A stretch of 64,000 nucleotides of DNA from Lutjanus erythropterus (Eukaryota; Chordata; Actinopteri; Lutjaniformes; Lutjanidae), in assembly GCA_020091685.1 (NCBI GenBank), contig CM034608.1, positions 9,548,522-9,612,521 on the forward strand, in the 5' to 3' direction. Below, piece after piece: positions 36,424 through 48,802 of the stretch. Both the position numbers and the translations under genes were made by a program. The notes under the pieces were generated by a model. The model was not told where the DNA came from, searched no databases, and worked only from the letters and a program-made list of their open reading frames with translations. Positions within the stretch are counted from its first letter, which is position 1. Every line of letters starts with the position of its first letter.

Positions 36424-36600
36424 ATTACAATTATTTTCACTGTTGAATCATCTGTTGATTATTTTCTCAATTAGTTGTTTGGGCCACAAAATGTCAGAAA
36501 AGGGTAAAAAATGTCAATCAGTGTTTTCCGAAGCCCATGATGACGTCTCCTACTGTCTGTTATTGTCCAAAACACAGAGATATTCTCTTCACCGTCCTGA
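36424..36600 (+). mobile_element. hAT-like MITE copy, 5' half
   Basis: ATTATTTTCTCAATTAGTTGTTTGG, AAAATGTCAGAAAAGGG, AAAAATGTCAATCAGTGTTTTCC and GCCCATGATGACGTCTCC identify the family; it stops before the middle. Confidence 0.65.
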
Positions 36601-37654
36601 ATGAGAAAAGAAAGTTGTAGGTAAGAACTTAATATTGACTGGAGAATTTTCTTATTGCTGCTGACTGAATCACACCACTAAACAATCACTGTGTTAATGT
36701 TTATTAGAGACATTTATGGGGTAAAACATGAAATTCTTTGCTTAACCTTCAAGGATTTATTTGAAGTTTTACTGTGCATACTGGGAGTGAGAGCACAAGC
36801 CCTCGGGTGCATAAAAATCAAATAACTACAGCAATAAGAATCAGGTTTATTTTCATACGGTAGCGAAGTTCAGGTCAAGAGGCGAGGCACTTTTCTGAGG
36901 GCTCGCAGCAAACTCCTGCGACCGAAATGTCATCGATGACATCACCGCACATCTACCTGCAGACGCCGCGAGATGCGATGAGCCAGCGAAGCATAAGGCT
37001 GCTCCAAAAATACTAAATCTGCCTTCCAGGGTAAAAACTCTTATCTCAAATAACAATTACTGACCAAGAGAGACAGACCGTCAGATCGGTTTAGAGCTGA
37101 GCAATGGTGCTCCCTCTCAAAAAGTAGGGTCCCAAAACAGCAAAGTTAATTTGGATCAAGGGACAGGCAAGTGGACCGGCCAGAGCAAGGTCACTCTGCA
37201 AGGCCGCACAGAGATGCCTGCATACGCAATAACCTAAAGGCACAGGGAAAATGCTTCTCAGTGCAGCCGGGTGTAGAGTTTGTGTGTATTACACGGCCCT
37301 CTGGCTCTCGGATTCACATTTTGAAGGAATGAATTCCCACACTGACATGATCTGATGAGGATAAACCCTGACAGTAAGAACGCTGATATTAATGATCATG
37401 TATGTATTTGTATCATGTATGTATCTTGTTGTGTAGTATCTGTCTTCACTGTTCTAAATGCATAAAAAAAATAACTTCTTAACTCAGATTTTATGCACAT
37501 TTAAATGACAACTTCATTAAAATTTGTTTTAAAAAAAAAGCAAGATTTTGTCTTGTTGACAGTAACACAATATGTCCCAATATTTTGACCCTTTTATCGT
37601 GACATCAAATCACCAGATTCTTGCCAATGAATGGCACTAGATGACAGACACAAA
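36601..37654. other. Non-coding stretch
   Basis: No gene is seen. A mildly CpG-bearing patch lies at 36860-37000. A TATGTATTTGTATCATGTATG patch lies at 37400. Confidence 0.3.
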
Positions 37655-37800
37655 TGAATTCTGTTTTCTGTCATATAAACTGAATAATATGGGGTTTTGG
37701 ACTGGTGGTCGGACAAAACAAGACATTTTTAAGACATCCCCTTGACTCTATAAAAGTATAATGGCTATTTTATACCTAACAATTGGCTCATGAATCAAAA
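37655..37800 (-). mobile_element. hAT-like MITE fragment
   Basis: AAACTGAATAATATGGGGTTTTGG followed by ACAAAACAAGACATTTTTAAGAC marks the middle of the family in reverse orientation. Confidence 0.5.
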
Positions 37801-37989
37801 AAATTGACAGATTAAGTGATCACACAATAATTCACTTGGAATTCAAATGAAAATAATCTTTTTCAGTTTTTACGGCGTTTCCTTGAAAATGAAACTTTGG
37901 TTTGCACCATTTTTCAGCAAGAGGACACCCCCGACAGATTACAGGAAGAAACTGCAAAGTGAAAGAGAAAGAGAAAACGGGGAAACCTG

Positions 37990-38277
37990 GGGCTGTAACC
38001 AGCAGTTACTTTCATGGTCGATTAATCCATTGATCATTTTCTGTTTTGTGTTGTAAAATGTCATCCTAAAATGTCTTGTTTTGTTACAACCTAAAGGTAT
38101 TCAGTTTACTATTACAGAGGAGTAGTGAAACCAAAAATATTCAAATTTAAGAAGCTAAAATCTGAGAATTTTGCCTTTTTTAAGAAAAAAAAATACTCAC
38201 ACCTATTAATCAATTACCAAAATAGTTGGCCATCAATTTAATAATTGATTAATAATCGATTTATCATTGCAGCTCTA
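37990..38277 (+). mobile_element. hAT-like MITE copy, both ends present
   Basis: It begins TGGGGCTGTAACCAGCAGTTA and ends ATCATTGCAGCTCTA, close to the terminal inverted repeats of the copy at 48126-48458. The interior carries GTCGATTAATCC, AATGTCTTGTTTTG, GGTATTCAGTTTAC and CAAAATAGTTGGCCATC. It is about 288 bp. Confidence 0.75.
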
Positions 38278-38467
38278 GAGAAAATGCAAGTAAAGTGCTA
38301 ATGAAAGTCATTAAAAAAAACTGTTTAAATGGTGTTTTTGTAATCTGATTTTCATGTTTGTTTTTTAATCTGGATAAAAGAAAAAAATAACGACCCCTTG
38401 TTACACACCGCACAGACTCCACTGACAGATAAACAGGCTGCACTGCATAAACATAATCTAACATCTC

Positions 38468-38499
38468 TCACACACACACAAACACACACACACACACAC
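38468..38499. repeat. (CA)n microsatellite, one interruption
   Basis: CA units run from 38468 to 38499, with a single AA interruption near 38480. Confidence 0.85.
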
Positions 38500-38819
38500 G
38501 TACAGTGGACTGTATCATCAACATCAGCATTCCTAGAAAGGAGTGCAACTTGTCAGTTCAGCCAGGCAGAAAGATGTAGGCCAACTGCAGAGCAACATGG
38601 GAAAAAAAATCAGCTCGGTGTATTCATAGAAAGAGAAACGATTGACCAGCTGAAACGACATGTTTGCCTCCTCGCTCAGTAACCAGATAACGAAGGAATC
38701 CATATTGGAAACTTGTGAATGTTGTGCATTTTTGCTTGATAAATAATTTTAATGTTGAATCAATTTGCAATTAATTTCTTTATCGATACACTATTTGGAA
38801 TTCTCTCTTCATCTTCCCC

Positions 38820-39300
38820 TCTTTCACACGTTCACTGTCATCTAGCGCCCTCGAAGTCTTTCTCCTCTTCCCTCCTCCCATCTTTCTCCCACTCCCCTCA
38901 CTTCTCCCTCTGATCGCTGCCCTACTCCTGCCTGTGCGTACTGTAGCTCTCAGGGGAGGCCCGGCATCAGTGAGCCCATCAGAGGCAGACCGTGATGCAT
39001 CTCTTTTGATCAGCGCGGTCGCCGCATTAGCATGTACCTCTGCGCTCTCCCGCTCTCCCCTCCGCTACCTGCCTGTCAGCGCCGCCGACCCACGAGGAGC
39101 CTCTCCCAGGTAAGACAGAAGGCGCTCGGAGCTCGTCTGAATCTTAATCGCTAATGAACACGGGCTCTGATGAGAGGAGAGAGAAGCGGGCTTGTGATCT
39201 TGCCGCGGAGACGGACAAAGAGCCTCGCCGTGCATCTCTCATGTAGTCTAAGGGCCCCGTAGCTGAACGCACCGCCGTGAACTCTGTGAAAGCTGAGCAA
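38820..39300. promoter_or_regulatory. CpG-rich block with a plus-strand splice donor
   Basis: A pyrimidine-rich stretch (38820-38935) leads into about 350 bp of CpG-rich, repeat-free DNA (GGTCGCCGCATTAGC, CAGCGCCGCCGACCC, CTTGCCGCGGAGACGG). At 39109/39110 the plus strand reads CTCCCAG|GTAAGAC, a strong 5' splice site. Together these suggest a promoter or first exon of an antisense or bidirectional transcript, or a conserved enhancer. No protein is recognised. Confidence 0.3.
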
Positions 39301-39589
39301 TACAAATCGACTGAAGGTGTTGATTCAATACTGAGGCTTTCTTGTCCCTCCTGGGAGTTCGAACCTCAAAGGGAGGCTCATGAACACACTCTGTGTAGAT
39401 GCTTTTCAATGACAACAAACCAATACATGAAAAAGGTACATTTCTTTTTGAAATAACACAAAGGTAGCCTGTTAATCATCATATACAGCAGCTCTTTCAT
39501 GCCTCACCAGAAAGGTCTGTGTTAGTTCTAATGAAAACAAAACAAAGAGGTTAATTTTCATGCTGATTTAAAGTTTAGTTTCAGATTGT

Positions 39590-40080
39590 CCGTCTGTCCC
39601 ATTCTCATAAATGTAATATCAAAGGAACACTTGGAGGCAATTTCTTCATATTTGGTACAAAAGTCCACTTCTCATGACCATGATATCTTAAGAATGCTTT
39701 GGCAGAATGCTTTCAAACTTGTTACACGTGTTGGACTTAAAGGCGGGCTAATTTGATTTTGTGGTCGAAGGTCAATGTTCAACGTCACTGTGACCTCGCA
39801 CTATATCTCATAAACGCTTGGAGGAAATTTCTTTATATTTGGGACAAAAGTCAACTTCTCCTGACTGCAATGTCTTAAGAATACTTTGACAGAATTTCTT
39901 CAAACTTGGTACACTTGATTTTGGTCGTCAAAGGCCACTATGACCTCACAAAGCATACTTTTGCCAATAACTCAAGTATTAATTGCACACACATATCTAA
40001 TAGATTGAAAGAATGAGCTGATGACATTTTATATCCAAAAGACCAAAGATCAACTTCACTGTGACATCATAATATTCAGC
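39590..40080. repeat. Internally repeated dispersed element (GTCAAAGGTCACTGTGACCTC type)
   Basis: Two diverged units each contain CTCATAAA, CTTGGAGG.AATTTCTT, ATTTGG.ACAAAAGTC.ACTTCTC, TCTTAAGAAT.CTTTG and CTGTGACCTC or ATGACCTCAC. This is a well-known fish dispersed repeat. Its TGACCTC and GGTCA pieces mimic nuclear-receptor half-sites, so they should not be read as regulatory. Confidence 0.6.
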
Positions 40081-41566
40081 CCTCTATCACTCCTCTGTAC
40101 ACCTCTGTAAAATAGTCTCTTAAGTGTAAACAGTGTAAAACACATTTCTCACGGGAAATTATTCACTGAAATCATACATGTCAATATAGTAATCAAACAA
40201 TACACTTAATACCTTTTATTAAATTCCTTCACTGCATGTACAGACATGGATGTAAATTGGAACTTGGCAGAGGCATAGAACCACAAGGCGGTAATTCTAG
40301 TCCCTTCTCTTTTTTTTTTTTTTTTTTTTCTGCTGTTTTTATGAGGGGTTGTGTTTGGCCCAGGACCGGCGCAGGCCTGGGTCCACAGCCGGGTGCCCTC
40401 TCACTTCTGTGCCACTTAATTAGCCCAGCCCAGCACAAAGGGGAGTTGGTCACATGGGCCCAATTTGGCCCGCTATAAAGTCTGCAAGGGCTCAACGTGC
40501 AGTACTACAGGAGTATTTACGTGCCTGCCGCACCGCGGTAAGAGACTTTGAAGATGCAGAAAACAGGACGTAGAAGAAGAAGTGAAAAGACGGAGGTAAA
40601 AAAAAAATAACTGAAATGAAAGGAGGGGACCCTTAAATTCCAGGGAATTTTTCCAGATGTTGCACAAATATTCTGCTGAGGCAATCCAGATGTGCTCACT
40701 CTGTTTATTCCCTCCTTCTGCTCACCGTTCCAAGGACTTCTCTTTCTTCCCTTTCTTCTCTTTTGCCCCCTCTTTCTCTTTCTACAACCCGTCTACTCCT
40801 CCCTCCTTCAGGCAGCCCACAACAGTGTTCCCTGATAGTGCCTTTTAAGTGAGGGCTTTAATAGCCCCCAGGGCACCTTAGCATCCACTAGGATCCTGTA
40901 ATAAACATCCACTCTCATTCTCTCCAGTGTGTGTGAGTGTGTGTGTGTCAGAGAGGGGGAGATTAGGTACCTTGTTTTATCGCTCTTTGGATCAATTAAC
41001 AATTAACTCTGTTACTAACAATAGCCACACTGATGCGAGGAGAGAAAAAAACGCCATGCGCTGAGTGAAGCAAGACCTAAATAAAAACAACATGCTTCCT
41101 GCTTCCTTCTGCAACCTTCCACGCCGATCCAGTTTAGTGCCCACCCCCCTCTTTTTTTTTTCCATCACTTCTCCTTTCTCCTCACCTCCATACAAACGCT
41201 GTCATGTCTGCTGAGGCTGCTCCTCTCCCACAGAGCGTGACCCAGCCACAACCCCTGACCCTCCCTCTCCCAGACAGCACACTGATTCTCAGCTGCTTGA
41301 GTCTGCGCTGCTGCGGATACACACCAGTTCATGAATCAGTGCGTTTCCCAAACCACCACCAGCACCACCGTGGGTTTAGGACGTACATGCTGTAGCATCT
41401 GCTAGTCATGCACATGGCACATGAAAGAGCGCATATGCAGGCTCGTAGACGCTGACACATCTGCATGCCCGAACATACACATACATACCCCCTCTGTTAC
41501 TCAAATACATGCAAATGTGCCTAGTGCTGAAACGATTAGTCAAGTTGCTCACCAGATTAATTGTCT
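40081..41566. other. Non-coding stretch with low-complexity tracts
   Basis: No gene is seen. It contains T20 at 40310-40329, a long pyrimidine tract at 40725-40812 ending CTTCAG|GCAGCC, a TG patch at 40926-40948 and T10 at 41152-41161. The frames here follow the composition. Confidence 0.35.
40310..40329. repeat. Poly-T tract (T20)
   Basis: A homopolymer run of 20 T follows TCCCTTCTC. Confidence 0.9.
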
Positions 41567-41690
41567 GAAGGACTAGTGTGTAGGATTTAGAGGTGGTGAG
41601 CTTGCAGATTGCAAACACCTCATCTCACTTTCCATCTCCAAGTGTGCAGCAGAACCTACAGTGTCCGTTGTGGCCTCGCAGCATGTGTCT
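41567..41690 (+). mobile_element. Fish dispersed repeat (GGACTAGTGTGTAGGATTTAG type)
   Basis: AAGGACTAGTGTGTAGGATT, GGTGGTGAGCTTGCAGATTG, CACTTTCCATCTCCAAG and AGAACCTACAGTGTCCGTTG match the opening of a repeat that I know to be widespread in percomorphs. The 3' part is missing. Confidence 0.55.
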
Positions 41691-44600
41691 TTTTTTTTTT
41701 ATCTTGTGAATTTGTTATGTAAGTTGGTTAAAAGTTTTGATATATTTAAGTATACTTTATACTTCACTTTTAACAGTTGACAGCTTATATAATATTCAGT
41801 TTCAACCATCATTTTGTGCTTCTTTTTGTAAGTATTAGCTCAAGCACAATTTAGGTACCAGTACCATTTAAATAGGGGCGTCACAATTTCATTATCAAAT
41901 CAAAAATTGACTGAAATGAGCTTTCACGGAAATTTAATCAAATCGCGACCTTAAAATTGAGGGTCAAATCGAACTGTGGATTTGGAGAGTCATGACACCA
42001 ATACTTTTAAAAATATAGTTTTTAGTATCTTAAAAAAGTAGAACCCCAAACAATACCCAGCTCTAGGTGCAACATGCCAACCTGCCTGCAGCTTCCGTAG
42101 ATATAAATAGTATAAACATAATTTTTTGATAAAGGAAAAATGTATGAGAAAAGAGCATTATAATGAAGTACTGTGGTGCTGCAGAGATGCCCTGGCCTAA
42201 AAATCTTGTTCTTCAAATTGGTACAGACCCCAACAGATATCACAATTCTAATCATTTTTTCTTCTGTAATAATGAAAATTGTAATGCACAATTAATTGCA
42301 ATATGACATTTTTTACCATATTGTACAGCCCTGATATTAATATATATTCCTATATATATTCTATATTTCTGTCATATTCTGCCATCAAATCCCATAAATC
42401 TTGCACACTGGAACTTAATCATGCGAAAACATCAAACACACTCTGCTTCAAGCTTCTCAAATGTGCAGAGTTGCTGCTTTCCTCTCTTTTATGTCACTGT
42501 GAACTGAATACTCAAAAACATATTAATCAAAACTGAAAGTAACTGTTAGCTGCCACCCTGTCGTATGCCTACACACACAAAATACATAAATCCACACAGC
42601 TGCACACAGTCCTGCCCGTAACGGTCCCGTTCCGCCACACAACTCAACGCTCAGATCCGTCCCGTTTAATCCGCAGCCTTCTCCTGTTTCCCAACTCCGC
42701 GCCGCAACAGAAGAAAGCATCCTAAATGTGACACTTGAACTTGTCGGGGCCGTTTGTGCGCGCTACTGTCAGCACTTTGGTATGTAGAATGCAGATGACA
42801 AAGGCATGGCCAGTGCCTGCCTGTCTCTGTCTGTCAAGCAAAACCTGGTTGCTCAACTTTCTTCAGATTCATATGGAAGGTCAGATTAACGTGTGCGCTG
42901 AGTTTCTGAATTCTTCATGTTAAGGGAATAAAGAAAGTGATGCACCCTGTCGTGGAACAGTGACACAAAGCCATGTACATAATCCATTTATTATGCCATT
43001 TTCCTTAGTGGCATAAGATGAGGTTTTCTCAGTCTAATATACAGGTTCACAGTTTCTAAAGCCAGTATGAAAGAGCACTCAGCTCAGTCACCACTTAATA
43101 TGCTTTATGCAATCATTCAGTCCTCTTATTCTCAATGAATAAGTAGTAGTGTTCAGTTCGCACTCTGGTCTTATCGTGGTCAAGACGGCAATTTATTATG
43201 TGTTTCATTGTTGTCTAATATTATGTGGTCTCACTGTTTTATATTATATGGCTCTACGCTGTCTGCAAAGCAAATTTCCCTTTTGGGGCAATAAACTGTT
43301 GAACAGACTGAATGTTGTGGGCAGAGGAAGGGAGGGAACAGCCGTCTATGTGCCTTCAACTAAAGAAACCAACCGCAGGAGTGGAAATTTCACTTTTCAT
43401 TTCAAGTGTTTGCAGTCATCTTCAAAGCAAATGATCGGTACAGCATGTTCAGCTGTCAATATCGAGAGCGGGAGGCTGCGCGTTGCCGGTGTTGTTTTTC
43501 CAGATCGACGGCCCCTCCTCCTCCTATCCTTAACACCCTTCCACCTTCCTGAGAACATTCCTGAAACCAGACGGCTGCAGCAGCAAGGTGTCTAACCATA
43601 GGTGACAAAGCCCTCCAGACTTCTGTGAAGGCTGTCTGCACGTGTGCGCATGTCTCTTGTGTGTGTGTGCACGCGCACATGCAAACAGGTGTGTGCGTGT
43701 GAGCTGAGGCCTAGGGATCACACTCTGGGCGGATGTATGAACATGCTAGACCTACAGGCGTCAACAAAGAGTTAATCACTCTTTCTGTGCTGCAGGCAGA
43801 GGAAAAACCCACAGAGGAACCCTGTTATCTCACATATCATCGTCTTTCTCATGCACGGTAATTTGTGAAAATAATTTGAACGTTACAACTTACGAAGCAC
43901 ACGCGTATTTATGCCTAGTATCCATTTCTGAGATGACCTGAGCCATTACTTTTGTGTCTGCTAAATGTCCCTCGGTCTCCATCTCATCAGTAATCCAGAC
44001 TGTTTGGTAACTCCTGTAATGGATCTTCTGTTTATCATAATTGCAGTCGCAGCCTCTAATCTTACAGTCTGGTTTAAAGGGACACTTCGCCAAGTTTGGA
44101 CCCCAATCCTGTTTTTTTTTTTTTTGTGGCAAGGACATGAACGTCAGAGAAAACTTTCTAAAGCATTGCGTCTCCGGTGATTTCTCCTCTGCGGTCTGGA
44201 AATACAAGTTGATATCTGGTTGCTTCTCAACAGCTTCTCAATACCTGTGGGGCTGAGCCAGAGGAAGGGAAACTAAGAGGGGAAGAATCTCTAAAATGAG
44301 GCAAACCAAGGACTCCGAGGTCAACTTGCAAGATAGGGAAAGAAAATTGCTTTTACTTTGTAACATTTACACTGAAATCAGATATTCAAGGATACCGAAC
44401 AAAAGACCAGAGGGTAATGCAAACATGAAAAGCTGGTGTCTGTGAAACAGGGGTCTTCAGAGCTTTGCAAAACATGTACGGTCACTATAGAAACAGGAGC
44501 ATGATAAAGAGCGGCTACTGTACATGTGTTCTTATCAGGAATGTGGTAATTTTGTGCAGTTATGGTTGCTATTTTGGATGGCGTATTCATTAAGAGCAGA

Positions 44601-45390
44601 GCTTATATAGGGGACATTCATTATTTCCACTATCCCCACAGAAAGTAGCCATTATTACATGCAATATTACATATGTCAGGTAAACAGACACACTTGCTCT
44701 GACTTAACCAGCATGTTGGCTTATTTGTTCTTAACAAGCCGGTGTAGTGATGGGATGTTTCTCTGCAGCATCATGCTGTGGAGGTGAGGAGCAGTATTCA
44801 CAAAACTTTCCTGTGCTTTGACTGGTCCTAGTGCACAAATGAAATGATGATTTGCATGATGCCATTTGCTTAGAAATTCCCCTAAAATTTAAGATTGCAT
44901 CATAATAAAGACGATTCTCAAAGCATCTTAGCCAGAGCTCCTGAGGTGAAGAACTGTTTAAAGTAGCGGGAAGGACTTTTATGGAGCTTAAGAGTTTCTT
45001 AAGCAGGGGGAGGAAATAGCTGCAGGGAGTCAGTGAAGGAGAAAACTTTTACAAATGAAGAAGAGAAGCTACAGAATTTCTATTTCTAGTTGAATATGAT
45101 CTCATCACAGCTGTCATTGCACCACTCATTCTTACTCATTCAATGAATCAACACTAAGGTGTCATTAGTGCTATTTACGGCCTCCGAAATAGAGCCTACA
45201 CAACTTGCGTTGGCATGTCAAGTTAACGGATGAAATAAAGCAAAGGTTTGGGATGGAGATTTTGAAAACGCTCAAAGATTCTGGGATTTATGTTCTTTTT
45301 GGGAACATCAAGACCCACGATCACGCCAGGTTCATCAGGTCAGTACTGGGAAAAGGCAGGGGTGCCTACTGGTCCCATGACCCTTTATTC
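41691..45390. other. Non-coding stretch with scraps of MITE ends
   Basis: No gene is seen. GGGGCGTCACAATTTC at 41875 and AATATGACATTTTTTACC...TGTACAGCCCTG at 42300-42333 resemble hAT-type MITE termini. A CpG-bearing patch lies at 42605-42770. The 148-codon plus-strand frame at 43149-43595 is not protein-like. A TG patch with GCACGCGCAC lies at 43655-43700, and T13 at 44110-44125. Confidence 0.3.
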
Positions 45391-45700
45391 CAAAATCCAA
45401 ATGGTCTGAAAATGTCCCATTGGACTGAAAGCACATTTGTACAAGAACCCAAACAGAAACACGTGGTTAATGTTGTGAAACAGTCACAGTTTGGTTAGAT
45501 TTTGCACCAAAACTACTTGGTTAGTTTCGGAAAAAAAAGTCATGGTTTGGATTAGAAATAGGTGCATTAGTTACGTCAGTTAAATTGCGTAAGTTTGAAA
45601 CAATGGGCCTTCAGAGCAATGGGCTTTTGTTTTCAGAATAACGTGCTGTTGGACGAATGGTTGTTTGGTCCAATGGGACATTTTTCAGACTATTGGTGTT
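45391..45700. mobile_element. Foldback element (GTCTGAAAATGTCCCATTGG type)
   Basis: The left end GGTCTGAAAATGTCCCATTGG and the right end CCAATGGGACATTTTTCAGAC are inverted copies; the right arm extends through GTTGGACGAATGGTTG. A second member of the family lies at 61150-61437. Confidence 0.6.
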
Positions 45701-48008
45701 GAGCTTACTGCTGTCTAATAAAAGCAAATAGGCCTATTAATATCACATCTAAAGTTTGCCCAAAAATATAACCCTTGTTTAAAAACATAACCTGAGGGAA
45801 CTGAGTCACTGGCTATTATAAGCTGCTTGTGTTTTGCGCCCACGGGCCACTGTGGCTGTCAAAAGTCAAATCTAAATTATTGCTGTCCTCAGATATTTTT
45901 CTAGTTATGAAAGCGTTTCTGTGTGTTTAAAGCCAGGGTATATCTTTCTCTCTGGAGAAGAAATAACTGAGCCCTGAGTTGGGATTGGTCTCAATCTTGG
46001 CAGCGCGAGGCCGACTCGCTGGGGTCAGATCTCATTTCTGTGCCAGTACAAACCTCTACCTGACCGGGAAAAGAAAAATTGGGGATATCCTTAGCCAGTT
46101 TTGGGTGTACCTTGGCGAACCACTGTGTTTTTAAAATCTTAGTCCCTCTATAAATACAAAAACACTCGAGACTGGCTTAACACTCACAATGATGATGATG
46201 ACAAAACCTTCCACTAATTAAACAGACATAGACTGGAAGCCACAGCATTGGTAGAGACACGTTTTATCTCGCTCTATCGAAATTGCTGTGTGTTTATCTC
46301 CCTTTTCTTTAAAAAAAAATGGCAGCTAGCAATTCATCTGGTTTGCAAATGGATATTGGAGCCACTTGATCCCAGCCAAGAGATGTATTTGTTGGCGTGC
46401 GGGTGTAAATGCACATAACCTTCACTCTTTGCTCTCAAAACTGCAGCCCTCTGCTGACACCCAAACACCCACCCACTCGCAAACAGTCACACACATGCAC
46501 ACACAGAACATAACGGAGGTGTTTTGCATGCTGTGGGATTTCCGTGGCCCTGTGCCCAGCGGTGCATGGAAGCCCCACCCCTCTTCCTGGCATCTGGCAA
46601 GGTGACAGACAAACATAACGGGAGTGGTGGTGGTGGCGGCGGCAGCGGCGGATGGTGGTCGTGGTGGTGAGGAGGGAGGGAGGGAGGGAGGCGTGAGGCA
46701 CTCTGGGACACCTCCTCTCGCTCCCTGCGACCTCAGAAGGATGGAGCGGCGAGAGACACAGCCTTAATTACCTCGCTCTGTTTCTGCTGCGGCGGCGAGT
46801 GTTTACATGTACATACACAGAGCCACACGCAGGGTGTTTTGAGTGTGTGTGCGAAAACGACAGGGAGAGTGCTGTGTATACACCTGAATATACAGTTTTA
46901 GAAAAACAGCCTCACAGCAGGAGTCCACAATCATATTCTTTTTCTTTCTCAGCGGAGAGCTGGAACATCAAACAAATCATTCCAGCTTTTGATCATGTTA
47001 CACACTGATGATATCGCAGCCAGTGTAACAGATACATATTATTACAACATGTAAAGCCACTGCGGTTTAATCTTACTTCTGTGACCTATCGTCTGGATGC
47101 AGAAAATAAAATTCCTATTCGCTCCTGCCTCATTGTTCCTCATGACTAATTTAAGTGAAATAAATCTTTTTTTTTTTCTCATTGGGGCCAATTATAATTT
47201 GTGCAGGAAAAAAAAAGTGGGGATAAGGAAATATAATGACATGAAGGAGCATAACATATCTAGGATTCACTCGATTCGTCATCCCTCTCCAGCGAATACC
47301 CATCAAAGCCTATGTGCTCATAACTTAATTACAAAACACATCATAACCGCCAAACAGCCGAGATATTTCCATGCATTACAGCGATCACAGAAGAAGAGTC
47401 GACAGTTGTTTTTTTATTATTGAAAACATGCCAGCTTGGGGATTGCGGAGGAGTGGAGAGGGTAGTTAGCCTCTGACAGCTGCTGGTTTTTCTTGATTTC
47501 TTGGCACGATTTTAAATATCATAATAACAATTCATTGTGTTCTTTCTCGCTACCTCAGTGTCGTCCGTCTTTCTCGTCATCTCTCACAGAGAAGAGTGTT
47601 CTGGCTCGAGTAGGGCAAACCGACCTTCCTCTCAATGCGAATTATGAGCGTGATCTGGTCAATTCCCCACAGAGACTACGTTTCCACTTCAAAAGAGTGG
47701 CTGTACGCACCCTGAATACCGCCAGCCCGCGGAAGAGCCATTCAGACACTCGGAGGACCTGCAATAAACCCCTCAGACTAATGGTGCTCAGATGACTCCA
47801 ACACTGAGCGAAAGTGAAACTCTTCACAGGAGCAAGCGAGCTACTGCAAATCCAAACTGCTGCTGAAATTACTGCTGAAAATATTGGTTGATTATCATTT
47901 AAAAGCATCTATTGAGCAGAAAAAAAGGCAAACACACCCTGGCAGTAGCTTTTAAAGTCTGAAGGTTTGCTGATTTTCTGTGTTTCTGGTAGAGAAACTA
48001 ACATTAGG
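45701..48008. other. Non-coding stretch with a GC-rich island
   Basis: No gene is seen. A GATGATGATGATGA run lies at 46190. From 46500 to 46800 there is a GC-rich island with GGT/GGC triplets and a G-quadruplex-like run. The rest is unique AT-rich DNA; a slightly CpG-bearing patch lies at 47560-47790. Confidence 0.3.
46671..46691 (+). other. G-quadruplex-like run
   Basis: Four or more GGG runs separated by single A (GGAGGGAGGGAGGGAGG) follow about 50 bp of GGT/GGC triplets. This pattern typically forms a stable intramolecular quadruplex. Confidence 0.6.
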
Positions 48009-48635
48009 GCCACAATTTGAGATTATTTTCAGAAACAATTAATCTCCTGATTATTATAACAGTTAATGGATTGATCATTTAGCCTTCATCACTGAGCCCA
48101 GGAGTTTAACGTGACATCTTCAAATTAGGGCTGCAATTAACATCTATTGACTGTTGATTAATCTGACGATTATTTTCTCGATTAATAAATTTGTTGTTTG
48201 GTCCCTAAAATGTCAGAAAATGGTGAAAAATGGCAATCAAAGCCCAAGATGAAGTCCTAAAATATCTTGTTGTCTTCACAACCCAAAGATGTTCAGCTTG
48301 CTGTCACTGAGGAGTAAAGAAACACATTTCACACATTTAAGAAGCAGGAATCAGACAACTTTCTCTTTAAAAATATGACTCAAACTGAATAATCAATTAT
48401 CAAAACGGTGGCAATTATTAAGTAATTATTTTCTAATCAATTAATCATTGCAGCTCTACTTGAAAAACAGTCCAAAACCCAAGGTCTCTTCATTTATTTT
48501 AAGGAAAAGCAGCAAATCTCCACATTTAAGAAGCTGGAACCAGCAAATGTTAAGTATTGTTGCTTGAAAATGACTGAAATGATTAGTTTGCAATTCATTT
48601 TCTTTTGATCTACTTGATCACTGCAAGTCTACCTG
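48009..48635 (+). mobile_element. hAT-like MITE copy split by a younger copy of itself
   Basis: Outer halves at 48009-48125 (ATTAATCTCCTGATTATT, GATTGATCATTTAGCC) and 48459-48635 (CACATTTAAGAAGCTGG, GATCACTGCAAGTCTACC) read as one broken element. The younger copy lies between them. Confidence 0.65.
48126..48458 (+). mobile_element. hAT-like MITE copy, intact (reference copy in this window)
   Basis: It starts TAGGGCTGCAATTAAC and ends CATTGCAGCTCTA; the termini are inverted (TAGGGCTGCAA against TAGAGCTGCAA). It is flanked by CTTCAAAT and CTTGAAAA, 6 of 8 identical, in line with the 8-bp target duplication of hAT transposons. The interior carries AAAATGTCAGAAAATGGTG and CACATTTAAGAAGCAGG. It is 333 bp and codes for nothing. 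Confidence 0.75.
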
Positions 48636-48639
48636 ACAC

Positions 48640-48722
48640 AGAATGGAAAAAAAAGGAAAGAAAAAAAGAGCCAGATAGAAAGAAAGAGAAACAGAGGAAA
48701 AAAGACAATGAAGAAAGACAGA
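48640..48722. repeat. Purine-rich tract
   Basis: The plus strand is nearly all A and G (AAAAAAAAGGAAAGAAAAAA, AGAAAGAAAGAGAAAC), bridging the MITE and the regulatory-looking block that follows. Confidence 0.6.
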
Positions 48723-48802
48723 ACTACAAGCTACTGTCTTTAAACACTTTAAAAGACAGATTGAACGCCAAAGGCGAATTCCTGAGATGATCGAGCGTAT
48801 GA

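Noticed and set aside
39352..39366. GGAGTTCGAACCTC resembling a tRNA T-arm
   Set aside because: No D-arm, anticodon stem or acceptor stem can be drawn around it on either strand.
39760..39960. GGTCA and TGACCTC half-sites resembling hormone response elements
   Set aside because: They belong to the internally repeated dispersed element and recur with its unit, so they are not evidence of regulation.
43149..43595. 148-codon plus-strand frame
   Set aside because: No domain or family features; includes a GCAATAAACTG segment of non-coding character and no splice context.
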